From positions 1 to 10,753 of the forward strand of contig CAYMEK010000097.1 in the NCBI GenBank assembly GCA_964389305.1: a stretch of DNA of 10,753 nt, written 5' to 3'. Position numbers and translations under genes: made by a program. Below, piece by piece: positions 1-6,511 of this stretch. Positions within the stretch are counted from its first letter, which is position 1. Each line of letters opens with the position of its first letter. This DNA comes from CAYMEK01 sp964389305. GTDB lineage: Bacteria > Spirochaetota > Spirochaetia > SZUA-6 > DRHE01. A model generated the notes under the pieces. That model did not search any database and was not told the DNA's origin. It saw only the letters and a list, made by a program, of their open reading frames with translations.

Positions 1-12
1 CGGTGATCCGGA

Positions 13-41
13 CTGGAATTACTCTATATTCGTGCTATAGT
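13..41 (+). promoter_or_regulatory. Candidate promoter of the PAS-GGDEF-EAL gene
   Basis: An extended -10 element, TGC followed by TATAGT, lies at 33-41. A weak -35, CTGGAA, lies at 13-18 with a 17-bp spacer. The predicted transcription start falls near 48. This would place the upstream ATG (46) at or before the RNA start and favours translation from the GTG at 85. It was read by eye only. Confidence 0.4.
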
Positions 42-84
42 TCCAATGTCCGGCCCGTACTTTGCTAGCGATGAGGTTGGTCCT

Positions 85-2250
85 GTGCCGATAGATGCCG
101 TCGACGAACACAGTATCCAGGCGCTCCTGGCTGAGACTTCCGCCGAAGCCGCCGCACACCTGGACAAACAGGGACATATACTATACGTGAACTCAACTTT
201 CACCCGAATTCTAGGCTACCAGCAGCAGGAAGTGTTGGGAAGCGAGGTTGAGGCGCTTTTCGAGCGGGACTCCGCAAAGGCTTTCGCGGAAAAGTTTGAC
301 GCCTGTATACGGGAGCGTACGCGCTCCTTCTCGGACTTAAAGGCTCGGCATAAACGGGGCCGGCAGGTGCCTGTGCGTATAACTCTGATCCCCCACCGCT
401 GGCGGGGCGAGGAAGCGGTGCTCGCCCTGGTGCTCGATCTAAGCGAGCAGAACAAGATCATCGAAGAGCTCGAGGCGGTAAAGAACAGCTATTGGGCTTT
501 GTCGGAAACGGTAACCGATCCGATCCTGCAGATCAATGAACAGCTTACAATCATCTTCGCCAACACGGCTGTCCAGGCGGTATTCGGCTACGCCAGAGAG
601 CATCTTCTTTCCAAAGATTTTGGTCTCCTGTTTCCGCCCTCGGTGTACAAACGCTATCGGGAGGTGTTCAAGAAGTATTTTGTTATCGATCACGTAGACC
701 GTAAAGCCTCGAGGCTCGAAAATACTTTAGAAGTGCTGGGACAGAACCGGGATGGAGATATTATTCCCCTCGAGATTTCCTTCGGCAATTCGAAAAGCGT
801 GCAGGGCGAGCGGCTTTTGACCTGCATCATCCGCGACATAAGTCAGCGGAAGAAGACCGAGCGCAAGCTCAAATACCTGGCTTACCACGACAAGTTGACC
901 GACCTCGGCAACAGGGACCTCTTTTATATCACCCTTGAGCAGTATATCAACCATATCAAGCGCTACCAGGACACTTTCGGAGCGGTGCTGTTTCTCGACC
1001 TGGACGGCTTTAAGAAAGTAAACGATACTCTCGGGCACAACGTCGGCGACGCGCTATTGTGCACGTGCGCCCGCAGGTTGAACGGTTGCCTGCGGGAAAG
1101 CGACTACGTGTACCGGTTCAGCGCCGAGCTGGAAGCGGATCACGGCAGCCATGAGGACCTGTTTCGCTTCGGGGGTGATGAGTTCGTAATACTTCTGACG
1201 CATCTCGAAAAACCTACGGATGCGGCGGTTGTGGCGCAGAAGGTCATAGAAACGATAAAAAGACCGTATGATGTGGAGGGCGAGCAGGGCCCCGCCAAGG
1301 TTACGATCGGAGTGAGTATTGGAATTTCCCTGATACCCCAGAACGGGCTGGACGCAATGCAGCTAATCAAGCACGCCGATATGGCCATGTATAAGGCCAA
1401 GGAGCGGGGTAACAACTATAAGTTTTTCAGCAATAAGTTGAACAAGCAAGCCTCGGATCGGCTGTTTCTCGAGAACGGGATTCGCAAGGCGCTGGACAAG
1501 GAGCTATTCGAGCTGTACTACCAGCCGATCGTGGGAGTAGAGGGCGGAATCGAGGGGGTCGAGGCGCTGTTGCGCTGGAATGATCCCAAGCGCGGATTCA
1601 TCCCTCCGTCCGTTTTCATCCCTGTGGCGGAGGAGACGGGGTTGATTCTCCCCTTGGGAGACTGGGTATTTGAAACGGCCTGCCGCCAGCTCAAAACGTG
1701 GAATTCCGCCGGCTTCGAAAACCTTTATGTCTCCGTAAATCTGTCAGTCAAGCAGTTCAGCCACGAGCATATCGTCGATAAGCTGAGCCGGGTCATCGCC
1801 CGGACAGGAGTCGATGCCCGGAACCTGAAGTTCGAGATCACCGAGAGCAGCATCATGCCCGACCCCAGCGTAGCCCGGGCCAAGATGGCAGAGCTGAAAA
1901 AACGAAATCCGGGAATCCGCATCGCCATCGATGATTTCGGAACCGGGTATTCTTCTCTCAGCTATCTATCCGATTTTCCTGTGGATATTCTGAAGATCGA
2001 TCAGTCTTTCGTAATCAACATGAACAGGAAGGGATACACAAAGATTATCAACACGATCATCAGCCTCGCCGGCGGTCTGCTGATAGACGTGATCGCCGAG
2101 GGTGTGGAGACCCGCAGTCAGTTCGAATACCTGCTCTCGAAGAACTGTAAATCCTTTCAAGGCTACTACTTCAGCAAGCCCGTCGCTGAAGCCGCCATAA
2201 CCGAGTTGCTGGGAAGCCGCAAGCCGCTAGTGGAGACCGGCTTTCCTTAG
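85..2250 (+). CDS. PAS-PAS-GGDEF-EAL c-di-GMP turnover protein
   Basis: This is a predicted cytoplasmic sensor that makes and/or degrades c-di-GMP; no membrane segment is visible. From the GTG at 85 (721 aa) the order is PAS 1 (about 12-120), PAS 2 (about 138-255), GGDEF (about 265-447) and EAL (about 460-710). The GGDEF signature is intact at 363-367, with upstream DKLTDLGNR and the FLDLDGFK metal region. The EAL domain keeps the expected catalytic set: E493 of EAL, N552, E584, D616/D617, K637, E672 and Q692, so phosphodiesterase activity is likely. The RESD motif (337-340), which would be the inhibitory I-site, is separated from GGDEF by about 17 extra residues. The start is uncertain. ATG 46 has no Shine-Dalgarno sequence and would add 13 residues, while GTG 85 has GATGAGG 8 nt upstream. 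The stop overlaps the convergent cyclase gene by 4 bp. Domain calls are firm; the net direction of activity is not known. Confidence 0.93.
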   Translation: MPIDAVDEHSIQALLAETSAEAAAHLDKQGHILYVNSTFTRILGYQQQEVLGSEVEALFERDSAKAFAEKFDACIRERTRSFSDLKARHKRGRQVPVRITLIPHRWRGEEAVLALVLDLSEQNKIIEELEAVKNSYWALSETVTDPILQINEQLTIIFANTAVQAVFGYAREHLLSKDFGLLFPPSVYKRYREVFKKYFVIDHVDRKASRLENTLEVLGQNRDGDIIPLEISFGNSKSVQGERLLTCIIRDISQRKKTERKLKYLAYHDKLTDLGNRDLFYITLEQYINHIKRYQDTFGAVLFLDLDGFKKVNDTLGHNVGDALLCTCARRLNGCLRESDYVYRFSAELEADHGSHEDLFRFGGDEFVILLTHLEKPTDAAVVAQKVIETIKRPYDVEGEQGPAKVTIGVSIGISLIPQNGLDAMQLIKHADMAMYKAKERGNNYKFFSNKLNKQASDRLFLENGIRKALDKELFELYYQPIVGVEGGIEGVEALLRWNDPKRGFIPPSVFIPVAEETGLILPLGDWVFETACRQLKTWNSAGFENLYVSVNLSVKQFSHEHIVDKLSRVIARTGVDARNLKFEITESSIMPDPSVARAKMAELKKRNPGIRIAIDDFGTGYSSLSYLSDFPVDILKIDQSFVINMNRKGYTKIINTIISLAGGLLIDVIAEGVETRSQFEYLLSKNCKSFQGYYFSKPVAEAAITELLGSRKPLVETGFP

Positions 2251-3278
2251 GAAGGATATACGACGACCTGGTTGCGGCCGTTGTTTTTGGCCTTGTACAT
2301 CGCCATATCGGCATTCTTGATGATTTCGGTATGGTCGCCGTTGTTAGCGGTGAGCCCGGCCACTCCAAAGCTCATGGTGATGCGCACGTTTTCACCATCC
2401 AGAAGGAAGGTGTACTCCTCTACAACCTTGCGCAGTCTCTCGGCGGCCGCGGTCGCCCCTTGCCTTCCGGTCTCGGGCAGGATGATCACGAACTCCTCGC
2501 CTCCGTAACGGGCAATAATATCCGATTTCCGCAGCCTGGAGATTATGTCCAGCTCGTCGATTGCACCGCTGAGGAGCCGGGCTGTCGTACGCAGTACCTC
2601 GTCACCCCTGTGGTGTCCGAAACGGTCGTTTATACGCTTGAAGAAGTCGATGTCGCAGAAGATCAAGGACAGGTCGAAGTTCGCGCGTCTGGCACGGGTA
2701 ACTTCCTCCACCAGCCTGGTCTGGAAGTAACGTTTGTTGAAAAGACCTGTCAGATGATCGGTCAGGCTTAGCTCCTTGTACTTCTGGATCTCCTTGAGCA
2801 GGACAGCGATCCTCTGCTCATCGGAGACGGCGACCAGTTTCTTGAGATTCTCGTTTTCCTGGCGGGCCTCATTGAAAGCTGCTTCCAGCTGGTTCTGGTA
2901 GAAACGAAGCAGGTCCCGCATGGAAACTATACCAACCACCTTGTTGTTATCCAGTATCGGGATATGCCGCACATTGTGAGCTTTCATCTTGTTGTATACG
3001 TCGTTGTATTCATCGGTCGATTGCGCGTAGATGGGGGAAGAGGTCATGAATTTGCTGATGGGTTGATCCAGGTACTTTCTGAAAGCCTCTTCGGTATTGC
3101 CGGAAAACAGGCGCAGAAGATCACGCTCCGTGAAGATTCCCTGCAGCGCGCCGTTGTTGGTAATCAGAATAGCCCCGATTCGTTTCTCCGCCATTTTCTG
3201 TACGGCCTCTACCAGGCTTTCCTCTTCCTCCACCATGGCAGGTTCGGGAATAATCCAGTTCTTGATGATTCTATTCAT
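2247..3278 (-). CDS. CBS-CBS-GGDEF diguanylate cyclase
   Basis: The 343-aa protein is a predicted cytoplasmic diguanylate cyclase (2 GTP to c-di-GMP). A tandem CBS pair (about 10-60 and 75-127; GIFTERDLLR and GIVSMRDLLRF are typical CBS ends) probably binds an adenosine nucleotide as an energy signal. A coiled-coil-like linker (about 128-165) joins it to the GGDEF domain (about 166-343). Catalytic parts are complete: DHLTGLFNKRYF, the CDIDFFKRIND metal-binding stretch, GGEEF at 259-263, and a canonical inhibitory site RKSD at 250-253. Product-inhibited, ligand-gated synthesis is therefore expected. The ATG at 3278 has only a weak upstream AGGTAG, but the CBS domain starts right after it, so the start fits. 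The gene meets the PAS-GGDEF-EAL gene tail to tail with a 4-bp overlap, and it has its own promoter. The CBS ligand is unknown. Confidence 0.94.
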   Translation of the reverse strand: MNRIIKNWIIPEPAMVEEEESLVEAVQKMAEKRIGAILITNNGALQGIFTERDLLRLFSGNTEEAFRKYLDQPISKFMTSSPIYAQSTDEYNDVYNKMKAHNVRHIPILDNNKVVGIVSMRDLLRFYQNQLEAAFNEARQENENLKKLVAVSDEQRIAVLLKEIQKYKELSLTDHLTGLFNKRYFQTRLVEEVTRARRANFDLSLIFCDIDFFKRINDRFGHHRGDEVLRTTARLLSGAIDELDIISRLRKSDIIARYGGEEFVIILPETGRQGATAAAERLRKVVEEYTFLLDGENVRITMSFGVAGLTANNGDHTEIIKNADMAMYKAKNNGRNQVVVYPS

Positions 3279-3295
3279 TTTTAGGCTATTCTACC

Positions 3296-3326
3296 TATAT
3301 AAAAACATATTTTTTCTATTTGTCAA
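3296..3326 (-). promoter_or_regulatory. Promoter of the CBS-GGDEF gene
   Basis: Read on the - strand, a consensus -35 TTGACA (3321-3326) precedes a -10-like TATATA (3296-3301) with a 19-bp spacer in very AT-rich DNA. It sits 18 bp upstream of the cyclase ATG and so would give a short leader. The -35 match is perfect; the spacer is slightly long. Confidence 0.5.
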
Positions 3327-3359
3327 TCTTTAAGTTTATTTATGATATTTGCCTGCCAT

Positions 3360-3444
3360 CCGTAAAGGTAAGATACTCACCCGCAGGCGCGGCAAAATCC
3401 GCAGCCGGCCGGTACATAGAACCTGGCGGTGATTGTCCTTACGG
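3360..3444. other. Nested inverted arms, possible structured RNA
   Basis: An outer pair, CCGTAAAGG (3360-3368) and CCTTACGG (3437-3444), encloses an inner pair, CACCCGCAGG (3378-3387) and CCTGGCGGTG (3422-3431). Inside these is a small hairpin GCGG-caaaat-CCGC (3389-3402). The outer stem is 8 bp with one bulged base, and the inner stem pairs 4+4 bp around a 2x2 mismatch. The segment holds no credible ORF and lies between the FecR/TPR gene and the promoter of the cyclase gene. It matches no riboswitch class I recognise, and the strand cannot be decided. The rest of the 3327-3518 gap, apart from the hairpin at 3461-3497, shows nothing recognisable. Confidence 0.35.
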
Positions 3445-3460
3445 CGTTGAAGGGCGAAGT

Positions 3461-3497
3461 GGCGCCGGGAGCTATGGCCCAGATAGCCGCCGGCGCC
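3461..3497 (-). terminator. GC-rich hairpin after the FecR/TPR gene
   Basis: A perfect 8-bp stem, GGCGCCGG/CCGGCGCC (3461-3468 and 3490-3497), is capped by a second 5-bp stem GCTAT/ATAGC (3471-3475, 3483-3487), a 2x2 internal loop and a 7-nt loop. It begins 21 bp past the stop codon of the - strand gene, where a transcript-end structure is expected. No U-tract follows on either strand. It may therefore be an RNA 3'-end stabiliser or a rho-linked end rather than a classic intrinsic terminator. Confidence 0.5.
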
Positions 3498-3518
3498 TGA
3501 ACGAGCGCCTGGTGCGGA

Positions 3519-4403
3519 TTACAACTTGCCCATCATGCTTTTGGCGGCCTGGCCGTACTCGGAGTCGGCGTCGATCCGGTAGGCGTCCTGCAGGCGCCGT
3601 AGGGCTTCACTCTGTTTGTCCAGCCCCTGGTAGCAGACCGCTGAAAGGAAATACACGACCTGCGTGGTTTCTCCCATGTCCGGGTGCTTCAGGTACTCGT
3701 TGAACAGACCCAAGGCATCGTCGAAGGCCAGGTTCTCGATGAGCAGCTTACCCTTCAAGAGCACGTAGTCGGTAAAAAAGGTCGTGTCGGAGGATGCCTG
3801 GATATCCTCGAGCATGATCAGGGCCACGGCGCTGTCGCCTTTCAGGGAATGCGCGTAGGCGGCGTAGAAAAGGTGCTCGTTGCGCTCCTCGTCGGTGAGG
3901 GCCCACTCGGCTCCCTGCTCGAACACGGACGCGGCATCCTCGTAAAGGCCGTCGGCTAGAAGCTGCTTGCCCCGTTGAAGGTACTGCTCGCCCTCTTCCA
4001 CCCAGGTAAGCTGTTCCTCTCCGGCCGCTTCGCCGCGAACGCCCATCACGGCACTCTGGCCCTGTGAAGCCGGCGAAATAAGCTTGGAGAGCTTGGAGTT
4101 CACCACACTGCCTAGATTCCAGGAGGCGACTTTTTGAGCCGAGCGAAGCAGGGCGTCTGTGCCGTAAGTACCGTCATCGCTGATTGTTACCGTGACCGTG
4201 CTGGTGGAAAGCTCGGCGAATCCGTTATCCGACAGGCGAACGAAGCTACCTTGAGGGATGGTGTCGCCGATGTAAAGCTCGACCCAACCGGAGCCCTCTT
4301 TGAGTTCCAGAGTCCCCTCGAGATATTCAATTAGAAGCTCCTCCGCCGCAATCGGGATGAGCACAACAAAGATTAGGACTATTAAAAGGGCTGTTCGTTT
4401 CAT
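3519..4403 (-). CDS. Exported FecR-like domain protein with TPR repeats
   Basis: The 294-aa protein opens with a clear signal peptide: MKRT, then a hydrophobic core, with likely cleavage after A20 (IAA-EE). There is no lipobox cysteine, so a soluble periplasmic protein is expected. Residues about 24-125 have the FecR-like pattern (EGSGWVEL, GDTIPQGSFVRLSDNGFAEL, a beta-rich stretch, ending in AVMGVRGE). Residues about 137-290 form TPR-like helical pairs, for example YLQRGKQLLADGLYEDAASVFEQG and KGKLLIENLAFDDALGLFNEYL. Such proteins are usually scaffolds or envelope-binding proteins, and no enzyme is implied. The ATG at 4403 is well placed, with GGAGGTG (4414-4420) 10 nt upstream. It is transcribed divergently from the ATPase-cNMP regulator. 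The architecture is clear from motifs; the cellular role is unknown. Confidence 0.88.
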   Translation of the reverse strand: MKRTALLIVLIFVVLIPIAAEELLIEYLEGTLELKEGSGWVELYIGDTIPQGSFVRLSDNGFAELSTSTVTVTISDDGTYGTDALLRSAQKVASWNLGSVVNSKLSKLISPASQGQSAVMGVRGEAAGEEQLTWVEEGEQYLQRGKQLLADGLYEDAASVFEQGAEWALTDEERNEHLFYAAYAHSLKGDSAVALIMLEDIQASSDTTFFTDYVLLKGKLLIENLAFDDALGLFNEYLKHPDMGETTQVVYFLSAVCYQGLDKQSEALRRLQDAYRIDADSEYGQAAKSMMGKL

Positions 4404-4451
4404 GCTTTGTTCCCACCTCCAGTGTTAATCGCAGAAACTGGTAATACTCTA

Positions 4452-4480
4452 AGTATATATACATTCTGCTTATATTTCTA
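4452..4480 (-). promoter_or_regulatory. Promoter of the FecR/TPR gene
   Basis: On the - strand the -35 TAGAAA (4475-4480; 4 of 6 consensus bases) and the -10 TATACT (4452-4457; 5 of 6) are separated by 17 bp. The predicted leader is about 40 nt and contains the GGAGGTG ribosome site at 4414-4420. Confidence 0.5.
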
Positions 4481-4521
4481 TGCTTTCGACCCGCTGACAG
4501 CCGTTCGGCAAGCTGCACATA

Positions 4522-4541
4522 CTTCGGCTCCTGCGCTGAAG
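4522..4541. repeat. Small inverted repeat in the divergent intergenic region
   Basis: CTTCGGC (4522-4528) and GCTGAAG (4535-4541) form a 7-bp stem (one G-T pair) with a 6-nt loop. It lies between the two divergent promoters of the 4404-4622 intergenic region. It could be a regulator site or chance; no family is recognised. Confidence 0.25.
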
Positions 4542-4570
4542 GCGATGGAGGGAGAAAAATATACCGCAGA

Positions 4571-4599
4571 CTGATTTTTTTTGGAGAATACTATATTAT
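4571..4599 (+). promoter_or_regulatory. Candidate promoter of the ATPase-cNMP gene
   Basis: CTGATT (4571-4576; weak -35) and TATTAT (4594-4599; 5 of 6 to TATAAT) are separated by 17 bp in an AT-rich stretch. The predicted RNA start near 4606 would give a very short leader with AGGGA (4609-4613) 9 nt before the ATG at 4623. Confidence 0.4.
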
Positions 4600-4622
4600 A
4601 GTGAAGATAGGGACGGGGTGTG

Positions 4623-5900
4623 ATGGGTAATATCGCTGTTCTGAGCTCCGAGGATAAAACCAACGAGACATTATTACAGGTCTGTACCGAGTTTGGCGAC
4701 GAGTTCGTTCCCGTGTACCTGCGGGATAAGAAGATGATCGTCCAGCACCTCAACTATGAGCTTCCCGAAATAATCGTCATCAACTGCACCGACAAGTACA
4801 TCAAGCTGAAGAATATCCTCAAGGAGATCAAGAGCGACCCCTGGCTGTATTCGGGGGGATTCGTGATCCTTCACGAGGAGGAGAACGAACAGGAAATGCT
4901 CAAGATGTTCTCGGGCATCAATACGATCTCGGTGATCCACAAGAGCAATCTGAAAGACTACTTCACCAGGCTGCTGCGCATTCTCAGTCAAAACAGGGGT
5001 ATCCTGTTTCAGCGGGATCTGCACTTCATTCTCCAGGCCAATCTGTCCGGCTCTTTTGTTCTCGAAAACGATCCTTTTGATCTGGTGACCTACTCCAACC
5101 TGCTGGCCAACTTCCTCTACAATTCCAACCTGATCGACCACGAACAAAAGGTTCGCTTCTACGTCGCCACGATGGAGCTGCTGGTAAACGCGATCGAGCA
5201 CGGGAATTGCAGGATAAGCTACGAAGAGAAGTCGCAGTGGCTCGACGGCGGCCAGGACATCTTGGAGCTGGTACGGGAGAAGAACAAGGATCCTGACATC
5301 TGCCAGAAGAAAGTGTATCTCAACTACCGTATCACGCCGAAGAAATCGACGTTCAGAATCCGCGATGAGGGCGAAGGCTTCGACTGGAGGATCCATCAGG
5401 CGGCAACAGGGGAGGAGGGGCTGGAAGAGACGCACGGCCGGGGAATAGCCATGGCCTCCCACTATCTCGGCAACCTGAGCTACAATGAAAAAGGCAACGA
5501 GGTGTCCTTCGAGATCAGGCATTTGAGCCGTGAAGGCAAGGTGGTGCCCAAGGTCTTTACCGATCAGGAAGAGGTGATCTTCCTGGACGGGGACATCGTG
5601 TTTACCCAAGGGGAGAAATCCAGCTATCTATACTACATCGTGGCGGGCCAGTTCGAGATCATCGCCAACGGTAAAAGGGTGTCGGTACTCACCCCCAAGG
5701 ATATCTTCCTCGGCGAGATGTCCTTCCTGCTGGACAACCGCCGCTCGGCCACGGTGAAATCTATAGGCAAGGGAGTGCTGATAAAGATATCCAAAGAGTC
5801 CTTTATAAATGCCATTAAAGAGCGTCCCCACTACGGTATCTTCCTGGCCCGCCTCCTGGCTCAACGCCTGGTAAAGCTTCATAAGGTGACCACAGTCTGA
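4623..5900 (+). CDS. Receiver-like / RsbW-type HATPase / cNMP-binding fusion
   Basis: A 425-aa predicted cytoplasmic regulator. Residues 1-about 125 look like a receiver-type alpha/beta fold, but the third strand reads EIIVINCTD, with no aspartate at the usual phosphoacceptor site, so it is probably a pseudo-receiver. Residues about 150-300 are a GHKL ATPase of the anti-sigma/serine-kinase (RsbW) type: N-box ELLVNAIEHGN (E185, N189), G1 box DEGEGF (248-253) and G2 box THGRG (270-274). There is no His-phosphoacceptor domain. Residues about 315-420 are a CRP-type cyclic-nucleotide-binding domain whose phosphate cassette is conserved (GEMSFLLDNRRSATV; E365, R374, S375). The expected role is nucleotide-gated binding or phosphorylation of a partner such as an anti-sigma-factor antagonist, and no such partner is in the window. 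The start is the ATG at 4623; the GTG immediately before it (4620) is an alternative. Domain calls are firm, the partner is unknown. Confidence 0.9.
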   Translation: MGNIAVLSSEDKTNETLLQVCTEFGDEFVPVYLRDKKMIVQHLNYELPEIIVINCTDKYIKLKNILKEIKSDPWLYSGGFVILHEEENEQEMLKMFSGINTISVIHKSNLKDYFTRLLRILSQNRGILFQRDLHFILQANLSGSFVLENDPFDLVTYSNLLANFLYNSNLIDHEQKVRFYVATMELLVNAIEHGNCRISYEEKSQWLDGGQDILELVREKNKDPDICQKKVYLNYRITPKKSTFRIRDEGEGFDWRIHQAATGEEGLEETHGRGIAMASHYLGNLSYNEKGNEVSFEIRHLSREGKVVPKVFTDQEEVIFLDGDIVFTQGEKSSYLYYIVAGQFEIIANGKRVSVLTPKDIFLGEMSFLLDNRRSATVKSIGKGVLIKISKESFINAIKERPHYGIFLARLLAQRLVKLHKVTTV

Positions 5901-5927
5901 GAGCCGGCCGGGGCTGCGGCACCAACA

Positions 5928-5950
5928 AATATTAGCACACATGTAATATT
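5928..5950. promoter_or_regulatory. Operator-like inverted repeat AATATTA-N9-TAATATT
   Basis: A perfect 7-bp inverted repeat (5928-5934 and 5944-5950) with a 9-bp spacer. The right arm covers the first two bases of the -35 of the ferredoxin promoter (5949-5954). The AT-rich arms stand out in GC-rich surroundings. The position fits a repressor site, or a class-II-like activator site. The cognate regulator is not identified. Confidence 0.5.
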
Positions 5951-5978
5951 GATTCGCCGTTGCAGCCGCGGTTATAAT
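5949..5978 (+). promoter_or_regulatory. Promoter of the ferredoxin-kinase-epimerase operon
   Basis: TTGATT (5949-5954; 4 of 6) and a perfect TATAAT (5973-5978) are separated by 18 bp. The predicted RNA start near 5985 leaves a leader of about 23 nt containing GGGGGAG (5996-6002) ahead of the GTG at 6008. This strongly supports that start codon. Confidence 0.7.
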
Positions 5979-6007
5979 GGGTGCTTCGAGCAACCGGGGG
6001 AGCAGCA

Positions 6008-6511
6008 GTGGAGTTTTGGCGTGTACCTTTGGATGCGGACAGGCATGAGGTGATCGTAGGGAAGGTCAACATCATCGCCTACCGCTGCAAAGGATGCAAG
6101 TACTGTATCGAGTTCTGTCCCAATGACGTCCTGGAAGAGTCGGGGGAGTTCAACGAGAAGGGCTACTACCCGCCTAGGATTAAACAGGAAGGGCAGTGTA
6201 TAAACTGCAACTTTTGCGAAACCATCTGTCCTGAGTTCGCCATTTTCTGCACCGTCGCCGAGCGCAGGCCCCTGCGAGCGGGGGACGTGATTCGGGTTAC
6301 TAAGATTTCCAGGCGGCAGCGGCACCGCCGGGCCTTCCAGCCCTACCGCCCCGACGGACACGGAATCCCGCCCCTGGTGTTCGCGGGCGAAGGATATCAC
6401 AACGGGACAGCTGCTGTTGAGCAGAAAGGAGGGGAACAGGAAGTTGATACCGGTGTTTCACATCATCGAGCTGGCGGCCTTGGCTCTGGGGGCCGAGCCG
6501 CAGTCCATTAA
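6008..6511 (+). CDS. KorD/VorD-type 2x[4Fe-4S] ferredoxin, abnormal C-terminus
   Basis: The GTG at 6008 has GGGGGAG 5 nt upstream and lies just behind a good promoter. The first 85 or so residues are a bacterial two-cluster ferredoxin: C27-x2-C30-x2-C33-x3-C37-P and C64-x2-C67-x2-C70-x3-C74-P. Between them is the EFNEKGYYP stretch typical of the delta subunit of 2-oxoacid:ferredoxin oxidoreductases, so it should carry electrons for such a complex. No alpha, beta or gamma subunit gene follows. Family members usually end shortly after the second cluster. Here the frame stays open for about 80 more residues of Arg/Gly/His-rich sequence that looks like a wrong-frame reading, until 6511. Meanwhile a coding-like segment appears one base over (to 6581). 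A frameshift or an internal deletion between about 6290 and 6440 is likely. The ferredoxin part is confident, the 3' end is not. Confidence 0.72.
   Translation: MEFWRVPLDADRHEVIVGKVNIIAYRCKGCKYCIEFCPNDVLEESGEFNEKGYYPPRIKQEGQCINCNFCETICPEFAIFCTVAERRPLRAGDVIRVTKISRRQRHRRAFQPYRPDGHGIPPLVFAGEGYHNGTAAVEQKGGEQEVDTGVSHHRAGGLGSGGRAAVH

Noticed and set aside
3327..3460. A c-di-GMP riboswitch upstream of the diguanylate cyclase.
   Set aside because: No GEMM-type conserved core was found on either strand, and the nested-arm element lies upstream of the cyclase promoter rather than in its leader.
3320..3703. An open + strand frame of 127 codons running from the intergenic region into the FecR/TPR gene.
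   Set aside because: It is compositionally odd, overlaps the well-supported - strand gene and covers the hairpin region; no domain is visible.
4674..5609. A 311-codon open frame on the - strand opposite the ATPase-cNMP gene.
   Set aside because: It is a mirror reading of a gene with clear domains on the + strand, shows no recognisable domain and has no ribosome site.
5902..5967. A terminator after the ATPase-cNMP gene formed by AGCC/GGCT or GGCTGC/GCAGCC arms.
   Set aside because: Stems are short or widely spaced with competing pairings and no U-tract, and the right arm lies inside the promoter spacer of the next gene.
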